Part shown: one piece after another, positions 23,091 through 31,430 of the stretch
Numbering within the stretch: the stretch's first letter is position 1
How the letters are laid out: each line of letters begins with the position of its first letter
Source: an uncultured Clostridia bacterium
GTDB taxonomy: Bacteria > Bacillota > Clostridia > Oscillospirales > Acutalibacteraceae
Assembly: GCA_946182865.1 (NCBI GenBank)
Contig: CAMHAV010000007.1
Location: forward strand, 1 to 39,936
Reading direction: 5' to 3'
DNA length: 39,936 bases
Made by a program: the position numbers and the translations under genes
The notes under the pieces: model-generated
Seen by the model: the letters and a program-made list of their open reading frames with translations, nothing else
The model's database searches: none
What the model was told of the DNA's origin: nothing

Positions 23091-24046
23091 CAGACGATCT
23101 CTCCCTCCGTATTTTCGGGGATGACGGCCTTGATGGCCGCGATAGCGCATTCGATCTGATCGTCCTTGGGTTCAAAGGTGGTGATATGCTGCATCCACAT
23201 GCCGGGTGCGGAGAGAATGCGGGTGAGCAGGTTGTCGTGTCTGCCGCAGAAACGGATGATCTCATAGCCGATTCCCATGACCAGCGGCAGACAGCACAGA
23301 CGGATCAGCGTGCGCAGCCACACGGTTTCGATCTGGATACACATGCCGACAATGACGCCCACCAGCAGCATGACGATCAGAAAGCTGGTGCCGCAGCGGG
23401 GGTGAAAGCGCTTGAATTTTTTGATGTTTTCCACAGTTAATTCCTGCTTGGCTTCGTAGCAAAAGATGGTCTTGTGTTCCGCGCCGTGATATTCAAAGAC
23501 GCGGTGCATGTCGTCCAGCCGGGTGCAGAGCCAGATGTAGGCGACAAAAATAGCGATTTTGCAGACGCCTTCAAAGATCGAGCGCAGCAGGATGTTGCCC
23601 TTTAAAATCGGCAGCAGCATGGCAAGTCCCGAATAGATAGCGGACGGCACGACAAAAAAGAGCAATATCGCCAGCGCAATGCCCAGCACCATGGCCGCCG
23701 ACATCAGAAAGCCGAAGAGCTTCTCTCCGAAAATATCGTTGAGCTTTTGCTCAAAGGGTGTCAGTTCTTCCTCCTCGTCCGCTTCCCCCGCCAGCTCCGC
23801 CGAGCGCATGAGCGTTCGGGAGCCGACTCTCATGGAATCGACAAAGGAATACATGCCCCGCAGCAGCGGCAGCTTGAAAATGGCGGGACGGTCATTGGGA
23901 TTGGTGCAGTCCACGTCTTCCACCACAATTTTGCCGTCGGGCGTCCGTACCGCCATGGCGGTTTTGAAGGGGCCGCGCATCATGATGCCCTCAATCAGCG
24001 CCTGTCCGCCGATCGAGGTGTATTTAACCTTGCAGGATCTACTCAT
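23090..24046 (-). CDS. DUF1385 family membrane protein (YqhQ-like)
   Basis: 318-aa protein of the DUF1385 family, conserved in Firmicutes next to prmC/prfA; molecular function unknown. The N-terminus ..TSIGGQALIEGIMMRGP.. and the centre ..RVFEYHGAEHKTIFCYE.. followed by ..RFHPRCGTSFL.. are diagnostic; the invariant His/Cys/Glu residues suggest a metal site (inference). About four to five membrane segments lie at residues ~115-140, 145-165, 170-190, 225-245 and 250-270. Its start overlaps the histidine kinase stop by 8 nt and its stop overlaps prmC, so it sits inside one translationally coupled chain. Confidence 0.9.
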   Translation of the reverse strand: MSRSCKVKYTSIGGQALIEGIMMRGPFKTAMAVRTPDGKIVVEDVDCTNPNDRPAIFKLPLLRGMYSFVDSMRVGSRTLMRSAELAGEADEEEELTPFEQKLNDIFGEKLFGFLMSAAMVLGIALAILLFFVVPSAIYSGLAMLLPILKGNILLRSIFEGVCKIAIFVAYIWLCTRLDDMHRVFEYHGAEHKTIFCYEAKQELTVENIKKFKRFHPRCGTSFLIVMLLVGVIVGMCIQIETVWLRTLIRLCCLPLVMGIGYEIIRFCGRHDNLLTRILSAPGMWMQHITTFEPKDDQIECAIAAIKAVIPENTEGEIV

Positions 24047-25694
24047 TGACTTTCACTTCTTCCTGGATATCGTTGGTGTCACTCTGATTTTCGCTGATCG
24101 GCGCAATTTCAATCGTACTGTTCTGACGGACGACGGGCAGAATGATCTGCACGTTGGTTCCCTCGCCTTCCACGCTGTCGATCTCAAATTCGCCGTTGTG
24201 TTTGCGGATGATTTCGTCAGCGACCGCCAGGCCGATGCCGAAACCGCCTTTCTGGGTGTTGGCCTTGTAAAACCTTTGTTTGACCTTGGGGAGCTGGTCG
24301 GCAGGAATGCCGCAGCCGTGGTCGCGCACGCCGATGGTGAGTCGGTCATCCGCGACGGAAGTGTAAATGTAGATTTCTCCGCCCGGTTCGCTGTACTTCA
24401 TGGCGTTGTCGATCACAATGATGATGACCTGCTTGAGTCGGTTGCGGTCGCCCATCACGGGAATCGCTTCCTCCGGTTCATAAAACACCAGGCGTTTGTC
24501 TTCCTTCTTAGCTTTTTCGCTGAACATAAAGACCACGTCGTCGATTTCCGCTACGATATCCAACATCTGGAAATTCATTACCATGCGGCCGCTCTGCATG
24601 CGGGAGAAGTCGAGCAATTGCTCCACCAGACCGCTCAGTCGTTCGGTTTCGTTGATGATGATGCCCATGCCCCGCTTAATCATGGCTTCATCGGTCTCTA
24701 CGTTGCACATCAGCATGGTTTCGCTCCAGCCCTTGATGGCGGTGAGAGGTGTGCGCAGTTCATGCGACACGGAGGAAATAAAGTCGTTTTTGGCGTTTTC
24801 GCTGAGTGCCAGTTCCGAAGCCATCGCGTTGATGGAGTCCACCAAATCACCGATTTCATCATCGTGTTCCTTTGTCAGACGAATGGAAAAATCACCTGCG
24901 GCGATATGTCCCGCCAGATTGGTGATGTTTTTGACAGGGTTGATAATGGAGCGGATAAAATAGGAACTGGACACAGTGATGAAAAGCAGCGCCGTGAGAA
25001 TGACAACAGTAATGAGAACTACAATATTGCGCACCGTGCGGTCGGTAGGTTCAAGGGACACTACCATGCGTATAGCTTCACGTCGTTTGACCGGTTCTTT
25101 CTTATCCTGATCAGACTGCCGCGTGGAGTTGAGCAGATAGGTGACGGCAAACACATGCTCACCGTTTTCATTTTTGCCGTTCCATTTGTCATATTTGCCA
25201 GACAGCAGTGCTTTTTCGTAGTCGGGAACCACGGCGTTGGCGGACGGTTCAAAGCCGGAAGAACTGACGATGATGTGACCTTTGGCGTCGATAAATTGCA
25301 GTTCCATCTTGTCTTTGTCCTGAAATCCCTCGACAAAGGACTGTGCTGCCAGACGGAAGTCGTTCTCGCTCATATTGCTGTAGGTGTAGCTGGCAGTTTG
25401 TGAAAAATAATCGGCGGTAACGGAGGCCCGCTGGTCGATAATCTGCTGAATATTGTTGTAGTAGTAGCTGTTGATGAGAGAAACCGCGACAATAAATGCC
25501 GCGATCAGCGTGGTGCCGAGCAGGGAAAAGGTGGTAAAAAGCCACCGTCGCGTGATACCTTTGCCCCGTACCATTTCCATGTAAGGCAAAAAAAGGTGAC
25601 GTGCCATTTTTTTGAGCCACGCCCAAAATGCCCGCAATTGTTCCATGAGTTTGGCTTGCTTAAAATCTTCCCATGCTGTTTTGATGTCAGGCAA
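24039..25694 (-). CDS. Membrane sensor histidine kinase
   Basis: Class I two-component kinase, about 551 aa. Layout: cytoplasmic N-terminus, membrane segment ~51-76, extracytoplasmic sensor ~77-222, second membrane segment ~223-245, HAMP, HisKA with phospho-His H311 in ..SSVSHELRTPLTAIKGWSE.., and HATPase_c with N box ..VIIIVIDNAMKYSEPGGEI.., ..DHGCGIPADQLPKVKQRFY.. and ..GFGIGLAVADEI.. TTG 25694 is preferred: AAAGGAGG lies 8 nt upstream, whereas the ORF-track TTG at 25718 is upstream of that site. It follows the response regulator by 27 nt. The signal sensed is unknown; the lipoprotein encoded upstream is a candidate partner. Confidence 0.93.
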   Translation of the reverse strand: MPDIKTAWEDFKQAKLMEQLRAFWAWLKKMARHLFLPYMEMVRGKGITRRWLFTTFSLLGTTLIAAFIVAVSLINSYYYNNIQQIIDQRASVTADYFSQTASYTYSNMSENDFRLAAQSFVEGFQDKDKMELQFIDAKGHIIVSSSGFEPSANAVVPDYEKALLSGKYDKWNGKNENGEHVFAVTYLLNSTRQSDQDKKEPVKRREAIRMVVSLEPTDRTVRNIVVLITVVILTALLFITVSSSYFIRSIINPVKNITNLAGHIAAGDFSIRLTKEHDDEIGDLVDSINAMASELALSENAKNDFISSVSHELRTPLTAIKGWSETMLMCNVETDEAMIKRGMGIIINETERLSGLVEQLLDFSRMQSGRMVMNFQMLDIVAEIDDVVFMFSEKAKKEDKRLVFYEPEEAIPVMGDRNRLKQVIIIVIDNAMKYSEPGGEIYIYTSVADDRLTIGVRDHGCGIPADQLPKVKQRFYKANTQKGGFGIGLAVADEIIRKHNGEFEIDSVEGEGTNVQIILPVVRQNSTIEIAPISENQSDTNDIQEEVKVNE

Positions 25695-25721
25695 TGTCAC
25701 GCCCTCCTTTATAGACAAACA

Positions 25722-26420
25722 CTACGCTTCCCACTTGTAGCCGAGTCCCCATACGGTCAGAATATGACGCGGAGAGGATGGCTTGTCTTCGATTTTCATG
25801 CGCAGACGGCGGATATTGACATCCACGATTTTTTCCTCTCCGAAAAAGCCTTCGCCCCAGACATGTTTGAGGATATCCAGACGGCTGAGAGCGGTACGGG
25901 GATGGGAAAAGAAATATTCCATGATCTGAAATTCCACCTGTGTCAGCTCCACCAGCTCGCCGTTTTTGCTGAGCGTTCGGTTGCGGAGATTGAGCACAAA
26001 ATTGCCTGATCTCAGTTCCTCGCGAAATGTGGGGTCGGGCGCTTCACTGAGCGATACACGTCTGTAAAGCGCGTCCACTCTCGCCATCAGCTCGCTGGGG
26101 CTGAAGGGCTTGGTGATGTAATCGTCCGCGCCGTTCATCAGACCGTTGACTTTGTCCATTTCCTGTGCCTTGGCTGTCAGCATGATAATACCCAGACCGC
26201 TGTCACGGCGGCGCAGTTCACGGCAGACCGAGATACCGTCCATGCCGGGCATCATCACGTCCAGCAGCGCGATATCAAAATCGCCACCTGCCTGGTCGTA
26301 TGTCTCTACAGCAGCGGTGCCGTTGTCCACGTCTGTCACTTCGTAGCCGGAGCGTTTGAGATTGATGACGACGAATTCACGGATAGCGTCTTCGTCCTCT
26401 GCCACAAGTATTTTTTTCAA
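25722..26420 (-). CDS. OmpR/PhoB-family response regulator
   Basis: 232-aa transcription regulator. Receiver domain with acidic pocket E8/D9/E10, phospho-acceptor D54 in ..IALLDVMMPGMDG.., the switch Thr in ..MLTAKA.. and Lys in ..YITKPFSP.. The C-terminal winged helix ends ..EEKIVDVNIRRLRMKIEDKPSSPRHILTVWGLGYKWEA, typical of the OmpR group. The start is TTG 26420, preceded by AAAGGG; no in-frame ATG precedes MKKILVAEDED. It lies directly upstream of its kinase and 48 nt after the lipoprotein gene, so all three are probably co-transcribed. Confidence 0.95.
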   Translation of the reverse strand: MKKILVAEDEDAIREFVVINLKRSGYEVTDVDNGTAAVETYDQAGGDFDIALLDVMMPGMDGISVCRELRRRDSGLGIIMLTAKAQEMDKVNGLMNGADDYITKPFSPSELMARVDALYRRVSLSEAPDPTFREELRSGNFVLNLRNRTLSKNGELVELTQVEFQIMEYFFSHPRTALSRLDILKHVWGEGFFGEEKIVDVNIRRLRMKIEDKPSSPRHILTVWGLGYKWEA

Positions 26421-26468
26421 ATGAATCGTACCCTTTCCAAAAATAATGATCTGTCGATAATTCTGATG

Positions 26469-27854
26469 TTACATAAGGCTGAAATAGGATTGCAGGGATG
26501 CTGCGTCGGCCAGATTCTGCTCCGACGAAAGAAACGCCGCATAGACGGTGTCGCCGTCCCGTGCCAATTGAATTACGCCGCCCTTGTCAAGACTCTCGCC
26601 CAGTCCGGCCGCTTCCTCGTTCCATTCCTTTTGCGTGAAGACCTTGATACGGAAAAGTTCCTCGCTGAAGGCAAACCGATCCTTTTGATAACGGTAAAAA
26701 TACAGGATGCGGTTGCTCTCATCCAAGCGGCAGGTCACATTGCCGTTCCATGAAGACTGCCATGTAACGCTGTAGTTTTCTGATGTGTTGATGACATTTT
26801 TCTTTTTATTGATAAACTGGCACCCGTCGGAACCGAAATCTATGCTGTACCATGTGGTCAGATACATGGGATTTTCTGAGGTTTCATCGTAACCGGGAAG
26901 GTATTCTGTGACGGGAATGTCTATTACCCCGTCAAAATCAATATCGCGCGAAGCGATGTTGATATGCCGTGCGGTTGAAGTGACCGTCTGCTCTTCCACA
27001 TTATAAAAAGGAGTTTTCAGATCTCCCTCCGACGCGTCCCAATAAATATATTCGGTTATGACAGTGGAGTTGTCCTTGTAACCGTCCAGCACCACACCCA
27101 CGTTGTTGTCATCGGTCAGTTTGGCAACCTTGGTTTCGTTGTAATAAATCACATTACCGTCGAGCGGCGTAGTATCGGTGACGCTCATGGTTTCCTGGTC
27201 ATCCACGCCGAGGTGGCATTCAATCAGCTTGGCCGTGCCGGTGCCCTCCGAAAGGTTGACGTAAGAAGCAATGATCTCGTCGCTGCCGTCGTTGTCAAAG
27301 TCGTAAATCTGCATATCGGAGTAGGCAACGGGAATATTGGACGCCCTTGCCTCAGAGTATTCCTTCACGTCGATGACCGAGAGGCTGCTTTCTTTTAAGC
27401 TGTAGGCCGAAATGATATTCAGACCCGTGCTGTAGATCGTCCAGCCCACAATGATTTCGCTCACGCCGTCGCCGTTGATATCCCCGAACATCACGCGTTC
27501 CACCTCACCGCCCTCGCCCTCCTTGCGGCTGACGAGCTGCCAGCGGCCGTCTTTCTGACAGAGAACCGCCAGAGAAACGGGCGTGGATTCATCCTTGCGG
27601 TAAAAGACGAGCGCGTCGTTTTTCTTGTCGCCGGTGAGATCGGTTTGTATGATGGCGGAACGGTAGCTGCCGCTCTTGGGATATTTCAGCACAAAGCTGC
27701 CCAGACTTTTGGTGAGCTGTTCCTGTATGTTTTTTTCTTCTCCCGCCGGATAGGGAGGACGCATAAGCTCGCCCCCCGCGGGATTGCTGCAGCCGCACAG
27801 CGGCGAAACGGTCAGCAGAATGGCCGTAATGACAGCGGCAATGCGAATACGCAT
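26469..27854 (-). CDS. VCBS/FG-GAP-like lipoprotein upstream of the two-component system
   Basis: Exported lipoprotein of 461 aa. From ATG 27854 a signal peptide ends in the lipobox ..SPLCGC, giving a lipid-anchored Cys near residue 23. The mature part has repeated Asp-rich loops in a regular spacing (DLTGDKKND, DINGDGVSE, DFDNDGSDE, DIDFDGVID), the calcium-binding-type loops of VCBS/FG-GAP beta-propellers. No catalytic motif seen. The ORF-track start at 27923 is rejected: its codon lies in the promoter -10. GGAGG is 11 nt before the ATG. Being the first gene before the regulator and kinase, it may act as an extracytoplasmic sensor accessory or be a target; both are inference. Confidence 0.82.
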   Translation of the reverse strand: MRIRIAAVITAILLTVSPLCGCSNPAGGELMRPPYPAGEEKNIQEQLTKSLGSFVLKYPKSGSYRSAIIQTDLTGDKKNDALVFYRKDESTPVSLAVLCQKDGRWQLVSRKEGEGGEVERVMFGDINGDGVSEIIVGWTIYSTGLNIISAYSLKESSLSVIDVKEYSEARASNIPVAYSDMQIYDFDNDGSDEIIASYVNLSEGTGTAKLIECHLGVDDQETMSVTDTTPLDGNVIYYNETKVAKLTDDNNVGVVLDGYKDNSTVITEYIYWDASEGDLKTPFYNVEEQTVTSTARHINIASRDIDFDGVIDIPVTEYLPGYDETSENPMYLTTWYSIDFGSDGCQFINKKKNVINTSENYSVTWQSSWNGNVTCRLDESNRILYFYRYQKDRFAFSEELFRIKVFTQKEWNEEAAGLGESLDKGGVIQLARDGDTVYAAFLSSEQNLADAASLQSYFSLM

Positions 27855-27921
27855 GTCGGTCGATTCCTCCGTTTCCGGGTAATGTCCTGATGATTTCCGG
27901 TGTGTAAACAATGTAATCAGC

Positions 27922-27950
27922 ATTATATCACAGTCAAACGGAAATTTCTA
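27922..27950 (-). promoter_or_regulatory. Extended -10 promoter of the lipoprotein/two-component operon
   Basis: On the minus strand TGATATAAT (-10 27922-27927, TG at 27929-27930) with a weak -35 TAGAAA (27945-27950) at 17 bp. The leader to the ATG is ~60 nt. Confidence 0.65.
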
Positions 27951-27993
27951 CCAATCATCCGTTAATTTTTTGACAAATTTACTTTGCGATGGG

Positions 27994-29382
27994 TTATATC
28001 AAAAAGTAACTCGCCGCAAAGATCAAGGCAACGGCCACTTCAATGATCTTGACCGATTTAAATTTGAAAGTCAGGAGGTTCAGCGCCATATGTACGATGA
28101 GACCTACGGCAATGCCGTCAATGACCGAGGAGGTGAAAGGAATGAGAATCATGGCGATGATGGCGGGAACACCCTCCGCAATGTCTCCGAAATCAATATC
28201 TTTGGCTGCTCCCAGCATGGTAATGCCAATGAAAACCATGACGCAGGACGTAACGACCGCCGGAATGAGTGTCGAAACTGACGGGAACATAGAGGCGAGC
28301 AGGAACAACAGCGCGGCTGTTACAGCGGTCAGACCTGTTTTACCTTCGGCGGCCATGCCGGAAGAAGATTCAGGCGCTACCGACAGCAAAGGACTTCCCA
28401 GACACGAACTGACAGTGGAAGAAATGGAACTGGCGAGCATGGTCTTTTTGAGACTGCCGAAATGTCCGTTTTCATCCAATTGATTGCGTGCCGTGACATA
28501 AATGACGCCATTGGATTCCACCGAGTTGAAAAGACTGCAGACCACAACCGTCAATAAAATAGCCAGAACGGTTTTCCAAGTGGTGCCGTTACTAAAGAAA
28601 AGGGAAGCAAATCCGTCCGAAAGATTTTTGAAAAGAATTTTTCTTCCCCACAAAGCGTAAGCGTCACCGTTGAAGCTGCCGAGATGGGGGATGGGAATCA
28701 GAGCTCTGAGTGACAAATCCTTGAGATTGGCGGTTTTGAGCACAACGGTTCCCAGATAGTACACAAAGCCGGATGCAAGGAGCGCCAGCATGGTGGTCAG
28801 ACGAAAATGAAATTTTTTGAAAAGACCGATGAGCACAATGCCGAAAAACATCAGACCGACAGCCCAAAGCTGTTTGTTGACGTTGGAAAAGTTAATGAGC
28901 GACCATTGACCGTTGCTGTCGGTGGATAAAAAGCCCGCGTTTTTAAAACCGACCAGCGCCATATAAATGCCGAGTCCCGCGGAAATGCCGTTTTTCAGGC
29001 TCTTGGGAATGGCGTTGAAGATGGCGTTTTGAAATCCGATCAGGGTGAAGAGCAGCACGATCAGACCGGCCAGCAGCGTGATGAGCAGCGCCTGTGTGTA
29101 GGTGTAATGCAATTCTGTGAGGAGTGTGGACGAAAAGAAGACAGTCATGCCCAGACTGGGGCCGACTACAAAAGGCTGATTGGCGATGAATCCCATTAAC
29201 AGGCTGCCTATAAAGCAGGCAAGACAAACGCTCAGGTAAGCGCTGCTCTGCTCCACACCGCCCGAAGCTAAAATGGCGGGACACTCTACCAACAGATAGG
29301 ACATGGTGATAAAGGTGGTGATTCCCGCGAGAATTTCCGCTACAAAATTGGTGCCTTTTCCTTGCAGATCGAATACTTTCAT
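27994..29382 (-). CDS. NCS2 family purine (guanine/hypoxanthine-type) permease
   Basis: Polytopic transporter (462 aa, about 12-14 membrane segments) of the AzgA/PbuG-like branch of NCS2. Signatures: ..FVAEILAGITTFITMSYLLVECPAIL.. at the N-terminus, ..GPSLGMTVFF.. (usually GPGMGLNAFF) and ..SLKNGISAGLGIYMALVGFKNAGF.. in the middle, ..LGSPLLSVAPESSSGMAAEGKTGLTAV.. as the substrate-binding loop. The Asn of the GMGLNA motif reads Thr here (GMTVFF), so specificity is best left as purine/related base. Monocistronic from its own promoter. ATG 29382 follows AGAAGG. The ~50-nt leader is too short for a purine riboswitch. Confidence 0.88.
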   Translation of the reverse strand: MKVFDLQGKGTNFVAEILAGITTFITMSYLLVECPAILASGGVEQSSAYLSVCLACFIGSLLMGFIANQPFVVGPSLGMTVFFSSTLLTELHYTYTQALLITLLAGLIVLLFTLIGFQNAIFNAIPKSLKNGISAGLGIYMALVGFKNAGFLSTDSNGQWSLINFSNVNKQLWAVGLMFFGIVLIGLFKKFHFRLTTMLALLASGFVYYLGTVVLKTANLKDLSLRALIPIPHLGSFNGDAYALWGRKILFKNLSDGFASLFFSNGTTWKTVLAILLTVVVCSLFNSVESNGVIYVTARNQLDENGHFGSLKKTMLASSISSTVSSCLGSPLLSVAPESSSGMAAEGKTGLTAVTAALLFLLASMFPSVSTLIPAVVTSCVMVFIGITMLGAAKDIDFGDIAEGVPAIIAMILIPFTSSVIDGIAVGLIVHMALNLLTFKFKSVKIIEVAVALIFAASYFLI

Positions 29383-29438
29383 TCCGACTACCTTCTTTGC
29401 AAAAAAGTAAAAATTCGGGCGCTATGCCGCCTATTTTC

Positions 29439-29467
29439 ATTATATAACGATACAGGGGTAAAATCAA
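29439..29467 (-). promoter_or_regulatory. Promoter of the NCS2 permease gene
   Basis: On the minus strand TTGATT (29462-29467), 17-bp spacer, TATAAT (29439-29444), ~57 bp before the ATG. Confidence 0.75.
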
Positions 29468-29564
29468 TCATTTTTTTGTTTCATTTTGCCTGTTTCAAAA
29501 AATTCAAATTTTCGGGTAGGCGGTTTCTCTCAGCAGGAGATTTTATCGAAACTTTCAAAAAGCA

Positions 29565-29598
29565 TTGACTTTTATGCAAAAAATCATTACTATATAAT
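29565..29598 (+). promoter_or_regulatory. Promoter of the 29629 gene
   Basis: TTGACT (29565-29570), 17-bp spacer, TACTAT (29588-29593), overlapping TATAAT (29593-29598). Divergent from the NCS2 promoter; the ~95 bp between the two hold nothing else I recognise. Confidence 0.6.
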
Positions 29599-29628
29599 AA
29601 AATCCAAATTTCAGAGGTGATGCAGGTC

Positions 29629-30258
29629 ATGCAAAAAGGAACAAAGCTTCGGATGGCGGTGAATGCGCTTCTCTTTGCCGGAGTGGCGACCGGATGGTTT
29701 TTGATGGTTTTCGGCGGCGAGGGCGTGCTGCGCTCGGGCGGGGTGGAAGGACTCAAATATTTTACCGTGCTGTCCAATGTCCTCGAAGGCGCAGCGGCGC
29801 TGGTGTGGATGATCTCCGTCGGCGCGACGGGAAGGGAAACGCGCTTTGTCACGGTGCTCAAATACATAGCGGCAGTGTGTGTCGGGCTGACCTTTGTGAC
29901 GGTGCTGGTCTTTTTCGGGCCGCTGTACGGTTATCTGTCGATGTATCGCAGCGCAAATTTCTTCTTTCATCTTCTCGTCCCGCTGGGCGCCATAGTGGAG
30001 TTTGTGCTGATGAACAGAGAGACCGTCAGTCTGCGGGAAAACTTCGCGGCGGTAGCGGCGCCGCTGCTTTACGGCACAGTGTATACGATCAATGTGCTGG
30101 TGCGGGAACCTGCCGACAACCCGTTTGAACACGATTTTTACGGCTTTTTGCTGTGGGGACTGCCCGTCGGAATCGGCATCTTTGCCGTCATCTGCGCGGC
30201 GACCTTTCTGATCGGACTGGCACTCCGCAAGTGCAACAGCATGGTGCGGAATGATTAG
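29629..30258 (+). CDS. Pr6Pr-like six-helix membrane protein
   Basis: 209-aa integral membrane protein with about six helices. The pattern ..YFTVLSNVLEGAAALVWM.. after the first helix and ..FFFHLLVPLGAIVEFVL.. in the middle, then ..LLYGTVYTINVLV.. and a ..FYGFLLWG.. loop, resembles the Pr6Pr/FAR-17a-like family of small bacterial membrane proteins of unknown function. ATG 29629 is preferred because CAGAGGTGA is 8 nt upstream; the ORF-track GTG at 29617 overlaps that site. The next gene follows after a short repetitive stretch, so they may be co-transcribed. Confidence 0.75.
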   Translation: MQKGTKLRMAVNALLFAGVATGWFLMVFGGEGVLRSGGVEGLKYFTVLSNVLEGAAALVWMISVGATGRETRFVTVLKYIAAVCVGLTFVTVLVFFGPLYGYLSMYRSANFFFHLLVPLGAIVEFVLMNRETVSLRENFAAVAAPLLYGTVYTINVLVREPADNPFEHDFYGFLLWGLPVGIGIFAVICAATFLIGLALRKCNSMVRND

Positions 30259-30300
30259 CCGTTAGTCATTAGCAGTTAGCAGTTAGCGGCTAGTAGATTA
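30257..30300 (+). repeat. Short degenerate tandem repeat (TTAGCAG-type heptamers)
   Basis: About six imperfect copies of a 7-bp unit related to TTAGCAG / TTAGCGG (..gttagtcattagcagttagcagttag..) fill the gap between two genes, ending just before AGGAGG. AT-rich repeats of this kind occur in intergenic DNA of many genomes; no function known. Confidence 0.75.
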
Positions 30301-30313
30301 GCAGGAGGTATGG

Positions 30314-31411
30314 ATGATGGAAAACGGAAAAACAACAGAAGTTATGACAATGACGGAGAAAAAGAAGTCCTCTTTGTGGGATAAGCTGTGCGTCGTGCTG
30401 GGAATCCTGCTGGCAGTGGTCGCGGCGGCGCTGATCGCGGGACGGATGTACCTGATATTGCCTGTGACGAATTACTATGTTTCATCGGAAAAGGCGTTTG
30501 CCATTCCGGGGTTGTCGGACAATTTTGTGCCGCAGGGACTTTGCTATGACGAGGCGGCGGGGGTATTTCTCACCACCGGCTATCAGAAGGATCACACCGC
30601 TTCTCCTATATGGATAGTGAGCAGGGAGAGCGGAAAGAGCCGCAAGGTGCTGCTGACGGCGCCCGACGGAAGCGATTTTACAGGTCACGCGGGCGGTCTG
30701 AGCGTGCTGGGGGATTATGTCTATGTGGCGGGCGGCGATGACAACTGCCTGTATGTCTATTCCCGTGACGATGTTCTCGGAGCGGATGACGGTGCGCGGG
30801 TGAAATGCCTCGGGACATTCGATACATACTTCGGTCGTCATGACGGACTATGCATTGCCTTTACCACCGCCCACGATGGCAGGCTGACGGTGGGCGAGTT
30901 CTACCGCGACCCGAATTATTTAACCCCTGATTCGCACAAATTCACTTCTCCTTCGGGGGAGTATCTTCAGGCGCTGGCGGTGACCTATGAGGCGTCCGAC
31001 GGGGCTGACGCGGTGTTCGGACTGCGGCCCGTTCCTGTGGAGGCTTACGCGCTGCCGGACCTGGTGCAGGGCATGGCGTTTTACGACGGAAAAATATGGC
31101 TTTCCACCTCCTATGCGGTGGCGTTCTCCGGCATATATGCCTATGAACAGGCGGGACTGCAAAAAATGGGTACCCTGCCGGTGGAGGACGGGGAAATGCC
31201 GCTGTATGCCCTCGACAGCGCGGCCATGACCGCCCGCTGCCAACTGCCGCCGATGTCGGAGGAAATCGAATTTGTGGACGGCAGGATGTACACGATGTGC
31301 GAATCCGCCTCCAACCAGTATATTTTCGGCAAGCTGACAGGCGGCAAGTGGTGCTATGCCACTGATATGGACCAGATGAAGAATCAACTGCGTCAGCCGA
31401 CAGCAGAATAG
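30314..31411 (+). CDS. Membrane-anchored, extracytoplasmic beta-propeller-like protein
   Basis: 365-aa protein with a short charged N-terminus, one membrane anchor (about residues 25-46) and an extracytoplasmic domain of repeated beta-strand units: ..FVPQGLCYDEAAGVFLTTGYQ.., ..GGLSVLGDYVYVAGGDDNCLYVYSRD.., ..VQGMAFYDGKIWLSTSYA.., ..EEIEFVDGRMYTMCESASNQY... Each looks like a propeller blade (query-type 'GL' / 'V-DG--Y' spacing). No catalytic residues recognised. ATG 30314 has AGGAGG 5 nt upstream. Role unknown; the neighbours are a membrane protein and a DUF2262-like protein. Confidence 0.75.
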   Translation: MMENGKTTEVMTMTEKKKSSLWDKLCVVLGILLAVVAAALIAGRMYLILPVTNYYVSSEKAFAIPGLSDNFVPQGLCYDEAAGVFLTTGYQKDHTASPIWIVSRESGKSRKVLLTAPDGSDFTGHAGGLSVLGDYVYVAGGDDNCLYVYSRDDVLGADDGARVKCLGTFDTYFGRHDGLCIAFTTAHDGRLTVGEFYRDPNYLTPDSHKFTSPSGEYLQALAVTYEASDGADAVFGLRPVPVEAYALPDLVQGMAFYDGKIWLSTSYAVAFSGIYAYEQAGLQKMGTLPVEDGEMPLYALDSAAMTARCQLPPMSEEIEFVDGRMYTMCESASNQYIFGKLTGGKWCYATDMDQMKNQLRQPTAE

Positions 31412-31430
31412 CAGAAAGGGGTCTTATGAT

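Noticed and set aside
23679-25403. 574-aa plus-strand ORF opposite the histidine kinase
   Set aside because: Antisense shadow of a well-supported kinase with all catalytic boxes; no promoter or start signal.
29383-29440. Purine riboswitch before the NCS2 permease
   Set aside because: The leader from the promoter to the ATG is only ~50 nt and shows no three-way junction pattern.
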